Of a stretch of 64,000 bases of DNA, positions 17,852 through 25,744 are shown in pieces. A program made the translations under genes and the position numbers. Below the pieces are notes generated by a model. That model was not told the DNA's origin and searched no databases. It saw only the letters and a list, made by a program, of their open reading frames with translations. Every line of letters begins with the position of its first letter. Positions within the stretch are counted from its first letter, which is position 1. The stretch is taken from contig CAVSQL010000001.1 in the NCBI GenBank assembly GCA_963730065.1, positions 62,001 to 126,000 of the forward strand, written 5' to 3'. Origin of the DNA: UBA9676 sp963730065. Lineage in GTDB: Bacteria > Actinomycetota > Actinomycetes > Streptosporangiales > Streptosporangiaceae.

Positions 17852-18964
17852 TCACCCCCCGGGGAGGGCGTCCACGGCGGCGAGCTTGTGCTCGATGCAG
17901 CCCAGCAGCTGATGGTAGGAGTCGCAGAACGAGCTGACGCCCTCGCGCTCAAGCTGGGCGGTGATGGCGGCCAGGTCGAGCCCGGCTCCGGCGGCCGCGG
18001 CGAGGATCCGTTCGGCGGCTTGCGGGTCGGCGTCGACTGTGCGCGCGACCACGCCGTGCGCGCCGAACGCACGCAGCGTTTTCTCGGGCATCGTGTTGAT
18101 CACGTCCGGCCCGATCAGCTCCGAGACGTAGAGCACGTCGGAATAGGCGGGATTCTTGGTTCCGGTGCTCGCCCACAGCGGCCGCTGCGGCCGGGCGCCG
18201 AGATCACGCAGGCGCTCCCAGCCCGGGCCGGCGAACTTGGCCCGGTAGCGCTGGTACGCGACGCGGGCGCTGGCCAGCGCGACCTGGCCGTGGGCCGGCG
18301 ACCGGGGGCTGAGCAGGGCGTCGGTCTTGGTGTCGATGCGGGACAGGAAGAACGACGCCACGGAAGCGACCTTGTCCACCGGCTCACCGGCGTCGGCGCG
18401 CGCCGACAGGCCACGCAGGTAGGCGTCGATCACCTGCTCGTAGCGCTCGATGGAGAACAGCAGCGTGATGTTGACGTTCACGCCCCGGCGGGTCAGTTCC
18501 TCGATCGCCGGCAGCCCGGCGGCCGTGCCGGGGACCTTGATCATCACATTCGGCTGGCCGAGCCGCTGCCACAGGCCGGTGGCCTGGGCGATGGTCGCGT
18601 CCGTGTCGTCGGCGAGGTCAGGCGTGCACTCGAACGAGATGAACCCGTCGCTGCCGCCGCTGCTCTCATAGGCGGGGCGGAGCAGCCGGGCGGCGGCCCG
18701 GATGTCGTCGAGCGCGAGCGAGAAGAACAGCTCCTGCGGGTCGCGTTCCCCGCCCGCGGCCAGCCGCCGCAGCTGGGCGTCGTAGCGGTCCGAGGCGGTG
18801 ATCGCCTGGGCGAAGATCGTGGGGTTGGACGTCGCGCCGGTGACGCCGTAGTCGCGGATCAGCTCGGCGAACCCGCCGCTGTCGAGCAGATCGCGGGACA
18901 GCGTGTCCAGCCAGATGGATACGCCTGCCGCGCGAAGCCGCAGCAGGTTGGGGTTGGGCGCCAT
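17852..18964 (-). CDS. tal: Transaldolase
   Basis: Transfers a dihydroxyacetone unit between sugar phosphates in the pentose phosphate pathway. The 370-residue length fits the actinobacterial subfamily. Key segments: TSNPTIFAQAI near the N-terminus and NVMIKVPGTAAG, whose lysine forms the Schiff base. The ATG at 18964 follows GGGAG; the frame continues upstream only because it is open inside the neighbouring oxidoreductase gene. It lies 14 bases after that oxidoreductase gene in the same direction, so the two are probably co-transcribed. Confidence 0.93.
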   Translation of the reverse strand: MAPNPNLLRLRAAGVSIWLDTLSRDLLDSGGFAELIRDYGVTGATSNPTIFAQAITASDRYDAQLRRLAAGGERDPQELFFSLALDDIRAAARLLRPAYESSGGSDGFISFECTPDLADDTDATIAQATGLWQRLGQPNVMIKVPGTAAGLPAIEELTRRGVNVNITLLFSIERYEQVIDAYLRGLSARADAGEPVDKVASVASFFLSRIDTKTDALLSPRSPAHGQVALASARVAYQRYRAKFAGPGWERLRDLGARPQRPLWASTGTKNPAYSDVLYVSELIGPDVINTMPEKTLRAFGAHGVVARTVDADPQAAERILAAAAGAGLDLAAITAQLEREGVSSFCDSYHQLLGCIEHKLAAVDALPGG

Positions 18965-18978
18965 GGTGGTTCTCCCGC

Positions 18979-20217
18979 TCAGCTTCCGGCCGCAAGCTCG
19001 CCAGCCAGCGAGTCCAGCGTAACGCCGGGATCGGCCAGCGCTCCCGCCTCGACCGGCTGGCGGCCGCGGATCAGCGCTTCGATATGCGGGTTCACGTCCC
19101 ACACGTTGACGTTCATGCCGGCCACGACGCAGCCGCCACGCAGCCAGAACGCGATGAACTCGCCGCCCGCGCGGTCGCCGCGGAAGATCACCTCGTCCCA
19201 TTGCGGCGCGTACCCGGAGTACTCCATCCCGACGTCGTACTGGTCGGAGTAGAAGTACGGGATGCGGTCGTAGCTGGCCGGCTGGCCGAGCATCGCGCGG
19301 GCCGCGGCCGGGCCCTGGTGGAGCGCGTTGGCCCAGTGCTCCATGCGGATCCGCTGATCGTAGAACGGGTGCCACGCGTTCGCGACGTCGCCGGCCGCGA
19401 AGATGCCGGGCGCGGCCGTCTGGAGCTGCGCGTCGACGACAATGCCGTTGCTGACCTCCAGGCCGGCGTCGCTGGCCAGTGCGGTGCGCGGCACGACGCC
19501 GACGCCGACGACGGCGAAGTCGCATTCGATCCGGCGGCCGCTGGCGGTCCGGACCCGGGCGACCGCGCCGTCGCCCTCGAACGCGTCGACCCCCTCGCCG
19601 AGCAGGAGCTCGGCGCCGTGCTGGCGGTGCACGTCCCGGTAGAAGGCCGCGACGCCGGCGCCGAAGATCCGCTCGCTGGGCAGCGGCTGCGGGTCGATGA
19701 CGGTGACCTCGAGCCCGCGCTGGCGCGCCGAGGCGGCGACCTCGCTGCCGATCCAGCCCGCGCCGACCACCACCACCCGGCCGCCGGCGTCGAGCCGCGA
19801 CCGCAGCAGGTCACAGTCGGCGAGCGTGCGCAGGTAGTAGACCCCGTCGAGATCAGCGCCGGGAATGTGCAGGCGGCGCGGCTCGGCGCCGGTCGTGAGC
19901 AGCAGCCGGTCGTAGCCGAGCTGGCGGCCGTCGTCCAGCGTCACCCGCGACGCGCCGGGCTCGATCGCGGTCACCGTCACGCCGGTCACGAGCTCGATCT
20001 CCTGCTGCGCGTAGAAGCCGTCCGGGTGGACATAGGCTTTCGCGCGCTCGGACTCGCCGCGCAGGTAGTCCTTGGTCAGCGGCGGCCGCTCGTACGGGCG
20101 CTCGGGCTCGGCGCCGACCAGCATCACCCGGCCGTCGAAGCCTTGCGTGCGCAGCTCCTCGGCGGCCTTGGCGCCAGCCAGGCTCGCGCCCACGATCAGA
20201 AACGTCTGCTTGCTCAT
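18979..20217 (-). CDS. FAD-dependent ferredoxin/rubredoxin reductase-like oxidoreductase
   Basis: A 412-residue flavoprotein of the BphA4/ferredoxin reductase group, which passes electrons from NAD(P)H to small iron-sulfur or similar carriers. The FAD Rossmann motif is IVGASLAGAKAAE at the N-terminus, the NAD motif VVVGAGWIGSEVAASA near residue 150, and the second FAD contact GIFAAGDVAN near 285. The C-terminal domain (about 325-400) is of the reductase C type. GCGGGGGT precedes the ATG. A likely promoter lies in the AT-rich gap upstream. No ferredoxin or oxygenase partner gene is adjacent. Confidence 0.85.
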   Translation of the reverse strand: MSKQTFLIVGASLAGAKAAEELRTQGFDGRVMLVGAEPERPYERPPLTKDYLRGESERAKAYVHPDGFYAQQEIELVTGVTVTAIEPGASRVTLDDGRQLGYDRLLLTTGAEPRRLHIPGADLDGVYYLRTLADCDLLRSRLDAGGRVVVVGAGWIGSEVAASARQRGLEVTVIDPQPLPSERIFGAGVAAFYRDVHRQHGAELLLGEGVDAFEGDGAVARVRTASGRRIECDFAVVGVGVVPRTALASDAGLEVSNGIVVDAQLQTAAPGIFAAGDVANAWHPFYDQRIRMEHWANALHQGPAAARAMLGQPASYDRIPYFYSDQYDVGMEYSGYAPQWDEVIFRGDRAGGEFIAFWLRGGCVVAGMNVNVWDVNPHIEALIRGRQPVEAGALADPGVTLDSLAGELAAGS

Positions 20218-20248
20218 CGGACCCCCGCTCTAAAACATATTAAGTTTG

Positions 20249-20278
20249 ACGATAGACGCGTCCCGCTAATTTAGTCAA
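20249..20278 (-). promoter_or_regulatory. Sigma-70-like promoter for the oxidoreductase-transaldolase pair
   Basis: Read on the minus strand: TTGACT (20278-20273), an 18-base spacer, and TATCGT (20254-20249), 31 bases before the ATG. The surrounding 60 bases are the most AT-rich stretch in this part of the window. A TTGACG on the plus strand at 20246 may serve the antiporter transcript in the other direction. Confidence 0.4.
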
Positions 20279-20491
20279 TAACCTTTGCTCATAGAAAGTG
20301 GCCCGGCAGGGTCCCGGCCCGGCAGGATGCCCGGCCCCCCGGCGCGGCGGCCCAGCGGGATGCCCGGCCCACCCGGCGCGGCGGGCCCGGCTGGCACCGC
20401 GGGCCCCGGCGCCGCCGCTATGATGCGAGGTGGCCGGATGAAGCTCCGGCGGGCTTGGCGCCCGAACCGCCGCCGTGGCTGATGGCTTCTA
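20279..20491 (+). other. GC-rich leader of the antiporter transcript, short repeats
   Basis: Between the divergent promoter zone and the switch-like element lies about 210 bases containing imperfect copies of GGGATGCCCGGCCC at 20320-20380. An open frame through it would encode a Gly-Pro-Met-rich peptide, but it has no ribosome site and I do not call it a gene. Confidence 0.35.
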
Positions 20492-20570
20492 CCAGGGGCA
20501 TCCTCTCCTGGCAGCCGCCCGGCGCTGATCGCTGGCTCCTGCCAGGACGTACCTGGCAGGAGCAGCAGTG
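20492..20570 (+). promoter_or_regulatory. Candidate RNA switch: alternative hairpins controlling the antiporter ribosome site
   Basis: Segment B, CTCCTGCCAGG (20536-20546), pairs perfectly over 11 bp with segment C, CCTGGCAGGAG (20552-20562), across a 5-base loop. Segment C contains the only Shine-Dalgarno sequence, AGGAG (20558-20562), 5 bases before the GTG start at 20568, so this hairpin would block translation. Segment A, TCCTGGCAG (20506-20514), repeats the core of C and can pair with B over 9 bp, freeing the ribosome site. A fourth segment, CCAGG (20492-20496), can pair with A. This mutually exclusive layout is typical of riboswitches, thermosensors or leader control. I do not recognise a known riboswitch class, and no ligand is implied. 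Confidence 0.6.
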
Positions 20571-21791
20571 AACATCTACTACGTTGCGGCCATCTGGCTG
20601 GGCATGGCCCTGCTCGCCTCGGTGGTCAGCATCCGGATCGCGGTGCCGGCCGCGCTGGTCGAGATCGTGATCGGCGCGCTGGCCGGCAACATCCCCGGCA
20701 TCAGCCAGCATGTCAGCCAGACGGACATCGTCACCTTCCTGGCCAGCGTGGGCTCGCTGGTGCTGACGTTCCTGGCCGGGGCGGAGATCGACCCGGTGTC
20801 CCTGCGCGGGCACTGGAAGGCGAGCCTGTCGATCGGCGCGGTCTCGTTCGCCCTCCCGTTCGTGGCGGCGTTCGGGTTCTGCGGGCTCGTCCTCGGATGG
20901 CATCTGCACGCCGCCGAGATCGGCGGCATCGCGCTGAGCACCACGTCGGTCGCGGTTGTCTACGCGGTGATGGTCGAGACCGGCCTGAACCGCAGCGATC
21001 TCGGCAAGCTGATCCTGGCCGGGTGCTTCATCACCGACCTGGGCACCGTGCTGGCCCTGGGAGCGCTGTTCGCCACCTACAGCTGGCTGCTCATCGTCTT
21101 CGTGGTGGTCAGCGCGGTCACGGTGCTGCTGCTGCCCCGGCTGCTCCGGCTGGCGATCAGCCGCTTCGGGCACCGGGTCTCCGAACCGGAGATCAAGCTG
21201 CTGCTGGTGGTCCTGTTCGGGCTCGGCGGCCTGGCCACCCAGGCGGGCAGCGAGGCGGTCCTGCCCGCCTATGTCGCCGGCCTGGTCGTGGCCGGGGTGT
21301 TCCTGCATGACCGGGTGCTGATGGACCGGCTGCGCTCGATCGCCTTCGCCCTGCTCACCCCGTTCTTCTTCCTGCGCGCCGGCACGCTCATCTCGGCCCC
21401 GGTGCTGATCTCCGGCGCCGGGGTGATCGCGGTCCTGCTGCTGGTCAAGCTGGCGGCCAAGATGATCGGCGTCTGGCCGACGGCCGCCGCGTTCAAGCTG
21501 CCGCGGCAGGAGCGCACCTACACCACGCTGCTGATGGCCACCGGCCTCACGTTCGGCTCCATCGCCGCCCTGTTCGGCCTCACCCACGGTCTTATCAACC
21601 GGACCCAGTACACCGAGCTGGTGACGGTCGTCATCCTCTCCGCCTTCGTGCCGACCCTGATCGCCCAGCAGCTCTTCCAGCCCAAGGTCCTCGACACCGA
21701 GGAGGAGGAAGCGCTCGGCGAGGAGGATCTGTCGATCATCCATCACCGGCACGGGCCAGTGGAGCGGCCCAGCAGCAGCGGCCCGGCATAG
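20568..21791 (+). CDS. CPA2-type cation/proton antiporter (KefB/NapA-like membrane domain)
   Basis: A 407-residue membrane protein with about 12-13 helices and no TrkA/RCK domain. Such proteins exchange Na+ or K+ for protons and help pH or salt balance. Family features: STTSVAVVYAVMVETGL and LILAGCFITDLGTVLALG, whose aspartate lies at the usual ion site of the CPA2 unwound helix; a polar loop RFGHRVSEPEIKLLLVV; and PAYVAGLVVAGVFL. Most CPA2 members have ND or DD at the ion site; here the segment reads TD. The GTG start has AGGAG buried in a strong hairpin. The C-terminus is short and acidic. The gene is convergent with a CPA1 antiporter. Confidence 0.85.
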   Translation: MNIYYVAAIWLGMALLASVVSIRIAVPAALVEIVIGALAGNIPGISQHVSQTDIVTFLASVGSLVLTFLAGAEIDPVSLRGHWKASLSIGAVSFALPFVAAFGFCGLVLGWHLHAAEIGGIALSTTSVAVVYAVMVETGLNRSDLGKLILAGCFITDLGTVLALGALFATYSWLLIVFVVVSAVTVLLLPRLLRLAISRFGHRVSEPEIKLLLVVLFGLGGLATQAGSEAVLPAYVAGLVVAGVFLHDRVLMDRLRSIAFALLTPFFFLRAGTLISAPVLISGAGVIAVLLLVKLAAKMIGVWPTAAAFKLPRQERTYTTLLMATGLTFGSIAALFGLTHGLINRTQYTELVTVVILSAFVPTLIAQQLFQPKVLDTEEEEALGEEDLSIIHHRHGPVERPSSSGPA

Positions 21792-21874
21792 CGTGGCGAG
21801 CCCGGGCCTGCCCCTGGTGTCAGACCGGGGAGGTGCCTCTGCTGCTGGTGCCCGCACCGGCACACGTGCGGAGG

Positions 21875-23455
21875 TCAGCCCGGCCCGTCACCGAGCCTGG
21901 CCGTCTCGAGATCCAGGGCGCGCTGCAACTGGCTGCGGGTGGGCCCGCTGATCGTGCCACTCCGGAAGAGCCGGGAAAGCTCCGCGTGCTCCGCGGCAAT
22001 GAGCTCACGGCGCACCTGCAGCTCGGTCAGGGCCGGCGGCGCGGTGTCCGCACCTGCCGCCAGGCGGGCGTGGTCCCGCCCGATGCGGGCCTGCAGGCCG
22101 TCCCGCAGGCGGTCGATCACCGCGTCGGGAACTTCGCCGCCGTCGGCCAGCTCGTCGAGCCGGGCAAGGCCCGCCTCGGCCAGCCGCAGCCGGGCGATGG
22201 TCTCCTCGTGGCGGGCACCGGCCGCGGGCCGCCCGATCCCGGTGAACTTCACCAGCGGCTCCAGGGTGAACCCCTGCACGATGAGCGAGATGACGATCAC
22301 CGCGGCCGCCAGGACCAGGATGAGAGCACGCTGAGGCAGCGGGGTCCCGCTCGAGGTGGTCAGCGGGATGGACAGGGCGGCGGCGAGCGGCACGACGCCG
22401 CGTGCGCCCGCCCACGACACGACGGCGGGCACCGCCCAGGACGGGCGGCGTGTGCCCCGCCGCCGCTGGCTGATGAGCCACGATGGGAAGATCCACAGGA
22501 CGCGCGCCGCGATGAGCGTCCCGGCGATGGCCAGCGCCGCCACCGGCCAGTCCCCGGCGTGGGAGAGCGACCGGATGAGGGTGGGCAGCTCCAGGCCGAT
22601 GAGGCTGAAAACGACGCTCTCCAGCAGGAAGATCAGCGTCTGGTAGACCGAGTGCAGCTGCAGCCGGGTCTGCGCCGTGGTGATGCGGGTCCGCCGCGCC
22701 CCCGCGGCCAGGCCCGCCACGATCACCGCCATCACCCCTGAGACGTGAAGCGCCGTGCCAAGCACGTACGCCACGTAGGGGGTGATCAGCGCCACCACGG
22801 TCTCCAGCACCGGGTCAGTGATCTTGCTGCGCACGGCGATGACCCCGGCCGCGACCACCGCGCCGGCCAGCACACCGCCACCGGCCAGCACGGCGAACTC
22901 CCCAGCCCCGTGCAGGACCACCCCGGCGGCGCTGGCCACGGCCGTGCCCGCGACCGCGAACGAGACCGCGATCTGGAACAGCACCAGGCTGGTCCCGTCG
23001 TTGAACAGGCTCTCCCCCTGAACGACCGCCTGTACCCGGGCCGGGAGGGACAGCCGCCGCCCGAGCGCGCTGACCGCCACCGGGTCCGTGCTCGCCAGCA
23101 CGGCGCCGAGCACGAACGCCATGCTCACCGGGACGGACGCCACCGCGACGGTCACGGCGGCCACCGCACACGCCGACGCCAGCACCAGGCCCACCGCAAG
23201 GACGATCACCGGCCGCCAGACGGCCCGCAGGTCACGCCAGGGCAGTTCCTCGCTGGCCGCGTACAGCAGCGGGGGCAGCACCACCAGGCTGATCACATCG
23301 GGCGGCACGTGGACCGGCGGCACCCCGGGCAGCAGGCCGACGGCGACGCCGACCACCACGAGCAGAGACGGGGCCGGGACGCGCAGCCGCTTGGCGAAGG
23401 CCGCCACGACGGTGCCCAGCACCACGAGAAGCAGAACCGCCTCAACGCTACGCAC
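21875..23455 (-). CDS. CPA1-type Na+/H+ antiporter (NhaP/NHE family)
   Basis: A 526-residue antiporter with 12-13 helices (residues 1-415) and a helical cytoplasmic tail (about 415-526). Diagnostic motifs are ASTDPVAVSALGR and GESLFNDGTSLVLFQ, the latter with the ND pair of electroneutral CPA1 exchangers, plus SWAGARGVVPLAAAL. The start is GTG with a modest GAGGT site. It lies tail-to-tail with the CPA2 antiporter, so two evolutionarily separate proton antiporters are adjacent. The plus strand opposite it is open over a long stretch but does not encode a plausible protein. Confidence 0.9.
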   Translation of the reverse strand: MRSVEAVLLLVVLGTVVAAFAKRLRVPAPSLLVVVGVAVGLLPGVPPVHVPPDVISLVVLPPLLYAASEELPWRDLRAVWRPVIVLAVGLVLASACAVAAVTVAVASVPVSMAFVLGAVLASTDPVAVSALGRRLSLPARVQAVVQGESLFNDGTSLVLFQIAVSFAVAGTAVASAAGVVLHGAGEFAVLAGGGVLAGAVVAAGVIAVRSKITDPVLETVVALITPYVAYVLGTALHVSGVMAVIVAGLAAGARRTRITTAQTRLQLHSVYQTLIFLLESVVFSLIGLELPTLIRSLSHAGDWPVAALAIAGTLIAARVLWIFPSWLISQRRRGTRRPSWAVPAVVSWAGARGVVPLAAALSIPLTTSSGTPLPQRALILVLAAAVIVISLIVQGFTLEPLVKFTGIGRPAAGARHEETIARLRLAEAGLARLDELADGGEVPDAVIDRLRDGLQARIGRDHARLAAGADTAPPALTELQVRRELIAAEHAELSRLFRSGTISGPTRSQLQRALDLETARLGDGPG

Positions 23456-23557
23456 GCCGACCTCGCAAGATCGATCCCAGGAACCGTTGCCGACCAGACT
23501 TCCCGGCGCCGCCGCGTCCCCACCTTACTCACGACGGTGCGGAACTCCCTGGTGAGC

Positions 23558-24412
23558 ATGCCGGTTTCTCACGGCCGCGTCTGGGCGCCCATCGAGGCGG
23601 CCGCCGCTGTCGATACCCTGGCGGACGTGCTTCGCCTGCTCGATGCCCGGACCGGCTCGCGCGCGGAGGTCGGGCCAGCCCGCCAGGGCGTGCTGCGCGT
23701 CTGCGTGCACGCGCCGCGGGCCAGCGGATCTGACGTCACCGCCCTGCGCACGCTGCTCACGGCCGACCTGCTGTCCCGGACGGCCGAGCTGGGCGGTCTG
23801 CAGGTGCTCACAGCCCTCGACCTCACCAGCAGCTCGCCCGCGCAGGCGGTGGCCATCGGCGATGACGCCGGCGCGCTCGGCATCCACCCGCCCGCCGCGC
23901 ATGCCAGCTGTCACGATGCCCCATCGTCTCTGGGCGGCCCGGTCAACGTGCACCTGGTCAGCCACGACGACCATCTGGACCCGGGCCAGGACGGGCTGTT
24001 CGTCATGGTCGGTGCCGCGCGGCTGGACCGCGCTGATAGCGATCCTGGCGCCGGTGGCGGGTTGCTCACCGGTCACCGGGGCAACCCTCTCGCCGTCCGG
24101 CTCGCGCTGATGTCATTCCCCGGCGACCAGGCAGCTGCCCTGACCGACGACGAACTGGTGCGCGCGGGCGAGACGCTCACGTACTGGCGGGAGCGGGTGG
24201 CCCAGTGGGCGGAGTCGCCCTCGCGGCCGGTGCCCACTCCCCTCGCGGAGGCGGCCCGGGCGGCCTTCAGCGATCTCGACACCGTGTCCGTGCTGGCGAT
24301 GTTGCGCGGCCTGGTGGTGGACGCGAGCGTGCCGGCGGGCGCCAAGTTCGAGACCTTCGTGTACGCCGACCGCATCCTCGGCCTGGACCTGGCGCGTGAC
24401 ATAGGCCGATGA
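23558..24412 (+). CDS. Degenerate cysteinyl-tRNA synthetase/MshC-like protein
   Basis: About 284 residues resembling class Ia CysRS or the mycothiol enzyme MshC, but shortened. The N-terminal part (GVLRVCVHAPRASGSDVTAL) aligns in position with the CysRS start of the Rossmann domain, yet the HIGH motif and the zinc-binding cysteine pattern are not recognisable and no KMSKS is seen. The C-terminal part (NPLAVRLALMSFPGDQ, then LTYWRERVAQWAES and DLDTVSVLAMLRG) matches the helical domain well. It probably lacks aminoacylation activity and may bind a nucleotide, tRNA or aminoacyl compound; that is inference. The start is uncertain: GTG at 23537 or 23552 are in frame. It is divergent from the CPA1 antiporter. 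Confidence 0.55.
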   Translation: MPVSHGRVWAPIEAAAAVDTLADVLRLLDARTGSRAEVGPARQGVLRVCVHAPRASGSDVTALRTLLTADLLSRTAELGGLQVLTALDLTSSSPAQAVAIGDDAGALGIHPPAAHASCHDAPSSLGGPVNVHLVSHDDHLDPGQDGLFVMVGAARLDRADSDPGAGGGLLTGHRGNPLAVRLALMSFPGDQAAALTDDELVRAGETLTYWRERVAQWAESPSRPVPTPLAEAARAAFSDLDTVSVLAMLRGLVVDASVPAGAKFETFVYADRILGLDLARDIGR

Positions 24413-24522
24413 TCGTCTCGGGCCGGCCCGGTTACGCTGTGAGGGCACGGCGGTGGGGCCCGCCGTCAGTAACTGCGGCGGCTGCCGCCAACGGTCCCTG
24501 CCCGGCACAGGCGGGAGGCCAG

Positions 24523-25008
24523 ATGCGCGCGGCCGGACGCGGAGGCGTGGCTGACAGGCGGCTGCGCCGCCCGAGCGGGCCGGCGGTGCGCCTGGCCGGC
24601 GTCGTGCTTCTGCTGGTCCTCGCCGCCCTGGGCTGCGCGGCGCGCGGGATCACTCATCTGTCCACCACCGGGACGCTGGCCGCGGGCACCGGCTCGGTGC
24701 CCTTCATCGTCGGCGTCATCGCCGTCGCCGCCGCGTGCCTGGTCCTGGCTGGGCTGCTGGTGCTGCTCAGCGGGCGACGCAGGCGCCGCCCGCAAGACGA
24801 GTTCGCCCCCGTTCTGGAGCCGGTCGGCCCGTGGTGGGCGCGGGTCCTCGTCCTGCTGGCCGCCCTGGCCCTGATCGCTCTCCCCGTCGCGGCGGTGGTG
24901 GCCACGCTCCGCGGCCGGCGCGGCCAGGTCCGCCGCCCGTCCCCGGGCCAGGTCAGCCGGCGAAGTCCTCCGCGAACACGGCGAACCCCGGGTCGCCGCG
25001 GCCGGTGA
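24523..25008 (+). CDS. Small membrane protein of unknown function
   Basis: A 161-residue protein with a basic N-terminus and three hydrophobic segments: VRLAGVVLLLVLAALGCAARG, VPFIVGVIAVAAACLVLAGLLV and ARVLVLLAALALIALPVAAVVA. The loop QDEFAPVLEPVGPWWAR and the overall plan resemble the N-terminal part of DUF4129-type actinobacterial membrane proteins, but no transglutaminase partner is nearby. The ATG follows GGGAGG. The last 50 codons are basic and proline-rich and overlap the 3' end of the convergent dynamin-like gene by 56 bases. Confidence 0.6.
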   Translation: MRAAGRGGVADRRLRRPSGPAVRLAGVVLLLVLAALGCAARGITHLSTTGTLAAGTGSVPFIVGVIAVAAACLVLAGLLVLLSGRRRRRPQDEFAPVLEPVGPWWARVLVLLAALALIALPVAAVVATLRGRRGQVRRPSPGQVSRRSPPRTRRTPGRRGR

Positions 25009-25744
25009 GCGCCGCGCGCGCCGACAGCGGGTAGAGCCGGACCGGCCGCCCGGCGGCCTGGGCGGCCACCCGCGCGGTGAACTCCAGCGCCTCGGCGAGG
25101 TCGCCGTCCCCGTCCGTGCCGTAGCCGGCCAGGTAGTCCGCCTTGTTGAGCACGACGAACATGGTCACTGACAGCTCCGCCACGCGGGCCATCAGCTCGC
25201 GTTCGCTCGCCGAGACCGGCGGGTCGGCGGTGAGCACGAACACGGCGGCGTCCATCGTGTCCAGGGCCGCCTCCGCCTCCTGCGTGTTGTGCGCGTAGAC
25301 CGAGCCGGTGCCGGGCGTGTCCACCAGCTCCACCCCCCGCGCCAGCACCGGCGCATCGGCCACGACGGTGACCGACGCCAGGTTGCGGCGGTTGCCCGGG
25401 TTCCCGCGTTCGGTCACCAGGTCGCCGAGCGCCGCCAGCGGGAAGCTCTCCACGCCGCCGTCACGGAAGACGGCGCTGACGCCCTCGTCCCGGCCGTAGC
25501 GGACCGTCGTGGCCAGCGCCGTCAGCGGCGTCACCCCCACCGGCAGCAGCGCCCGGCCGAGCAGCGCGTTGACCAGCGTGCTCTTGCCGCGTTTGGCTTC
25601 CCCGGCGACCAGCACCCGCAGCCGCTGGCCGGCCAGCCGGCCTCGCAGGGCGTCCAGCGTGGCGCGGTCGCCGTCGGCGCCCAGGCGGGACAGCTCGTCC
25701 AGGGCCGCGAGCAGAGGGCCGCCGCTGTCGTCTGGTCTGCGCAC
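24953..25744 (-). CDS. Dynamin-like GTPase, G domain only
   Basis: A 263-residue dynamin-family GTPase. G1 is GEAKRGKST, G2 lies around TPLTALATT, G3 is VDTPGTGS and G4 is NKAD. Bacterial dynamin-like proteins normally have 500-700 residues, with a long helical stalk and membrane-binding tip after the G domain. Here the protein stops just after the G domain (FAVFAEDFAG), and the downstream minus strand carries no stalk-like sequence in any frame. It is therefore either a 3'-truncated gene or a stand-alone G domain. The convergent membrane-protein gene overlaps its end, suggesting the junction of a rearrangement. Confidence 0.75.
   Translation of the reverse strand: MRRPDDSGGPLLAALDELSRLGADGDRATLDALRGRLAGQRLRVLVAGEAKRGKSTLVNALLGRALLPVGVTPLTALATTVRYGRDEGVSAVFRDGGVESFPLAALGDLVTERGNPGNRRNLASVTVVADAPVLARGVELVDTPGTGSVYAHNTQEAEAALDTMDAAVFVLTADPPVSASERELMARVAELSVTMFVVLNKADYLAGYGTDGDGDLAEALEFTARVAAQAAGRPVRLYPLSARAALTGRGDPGFAVFAEDFAG

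Noticed and set aside
20285..20482. Short plus-strand frame encoding a Gly-Met-Pro-rich peptide before the antiporter switch
   Set aside because: No ribosome site, low complexity; more likely leader RNA. It could still act as a leader peptide, so it is noted.
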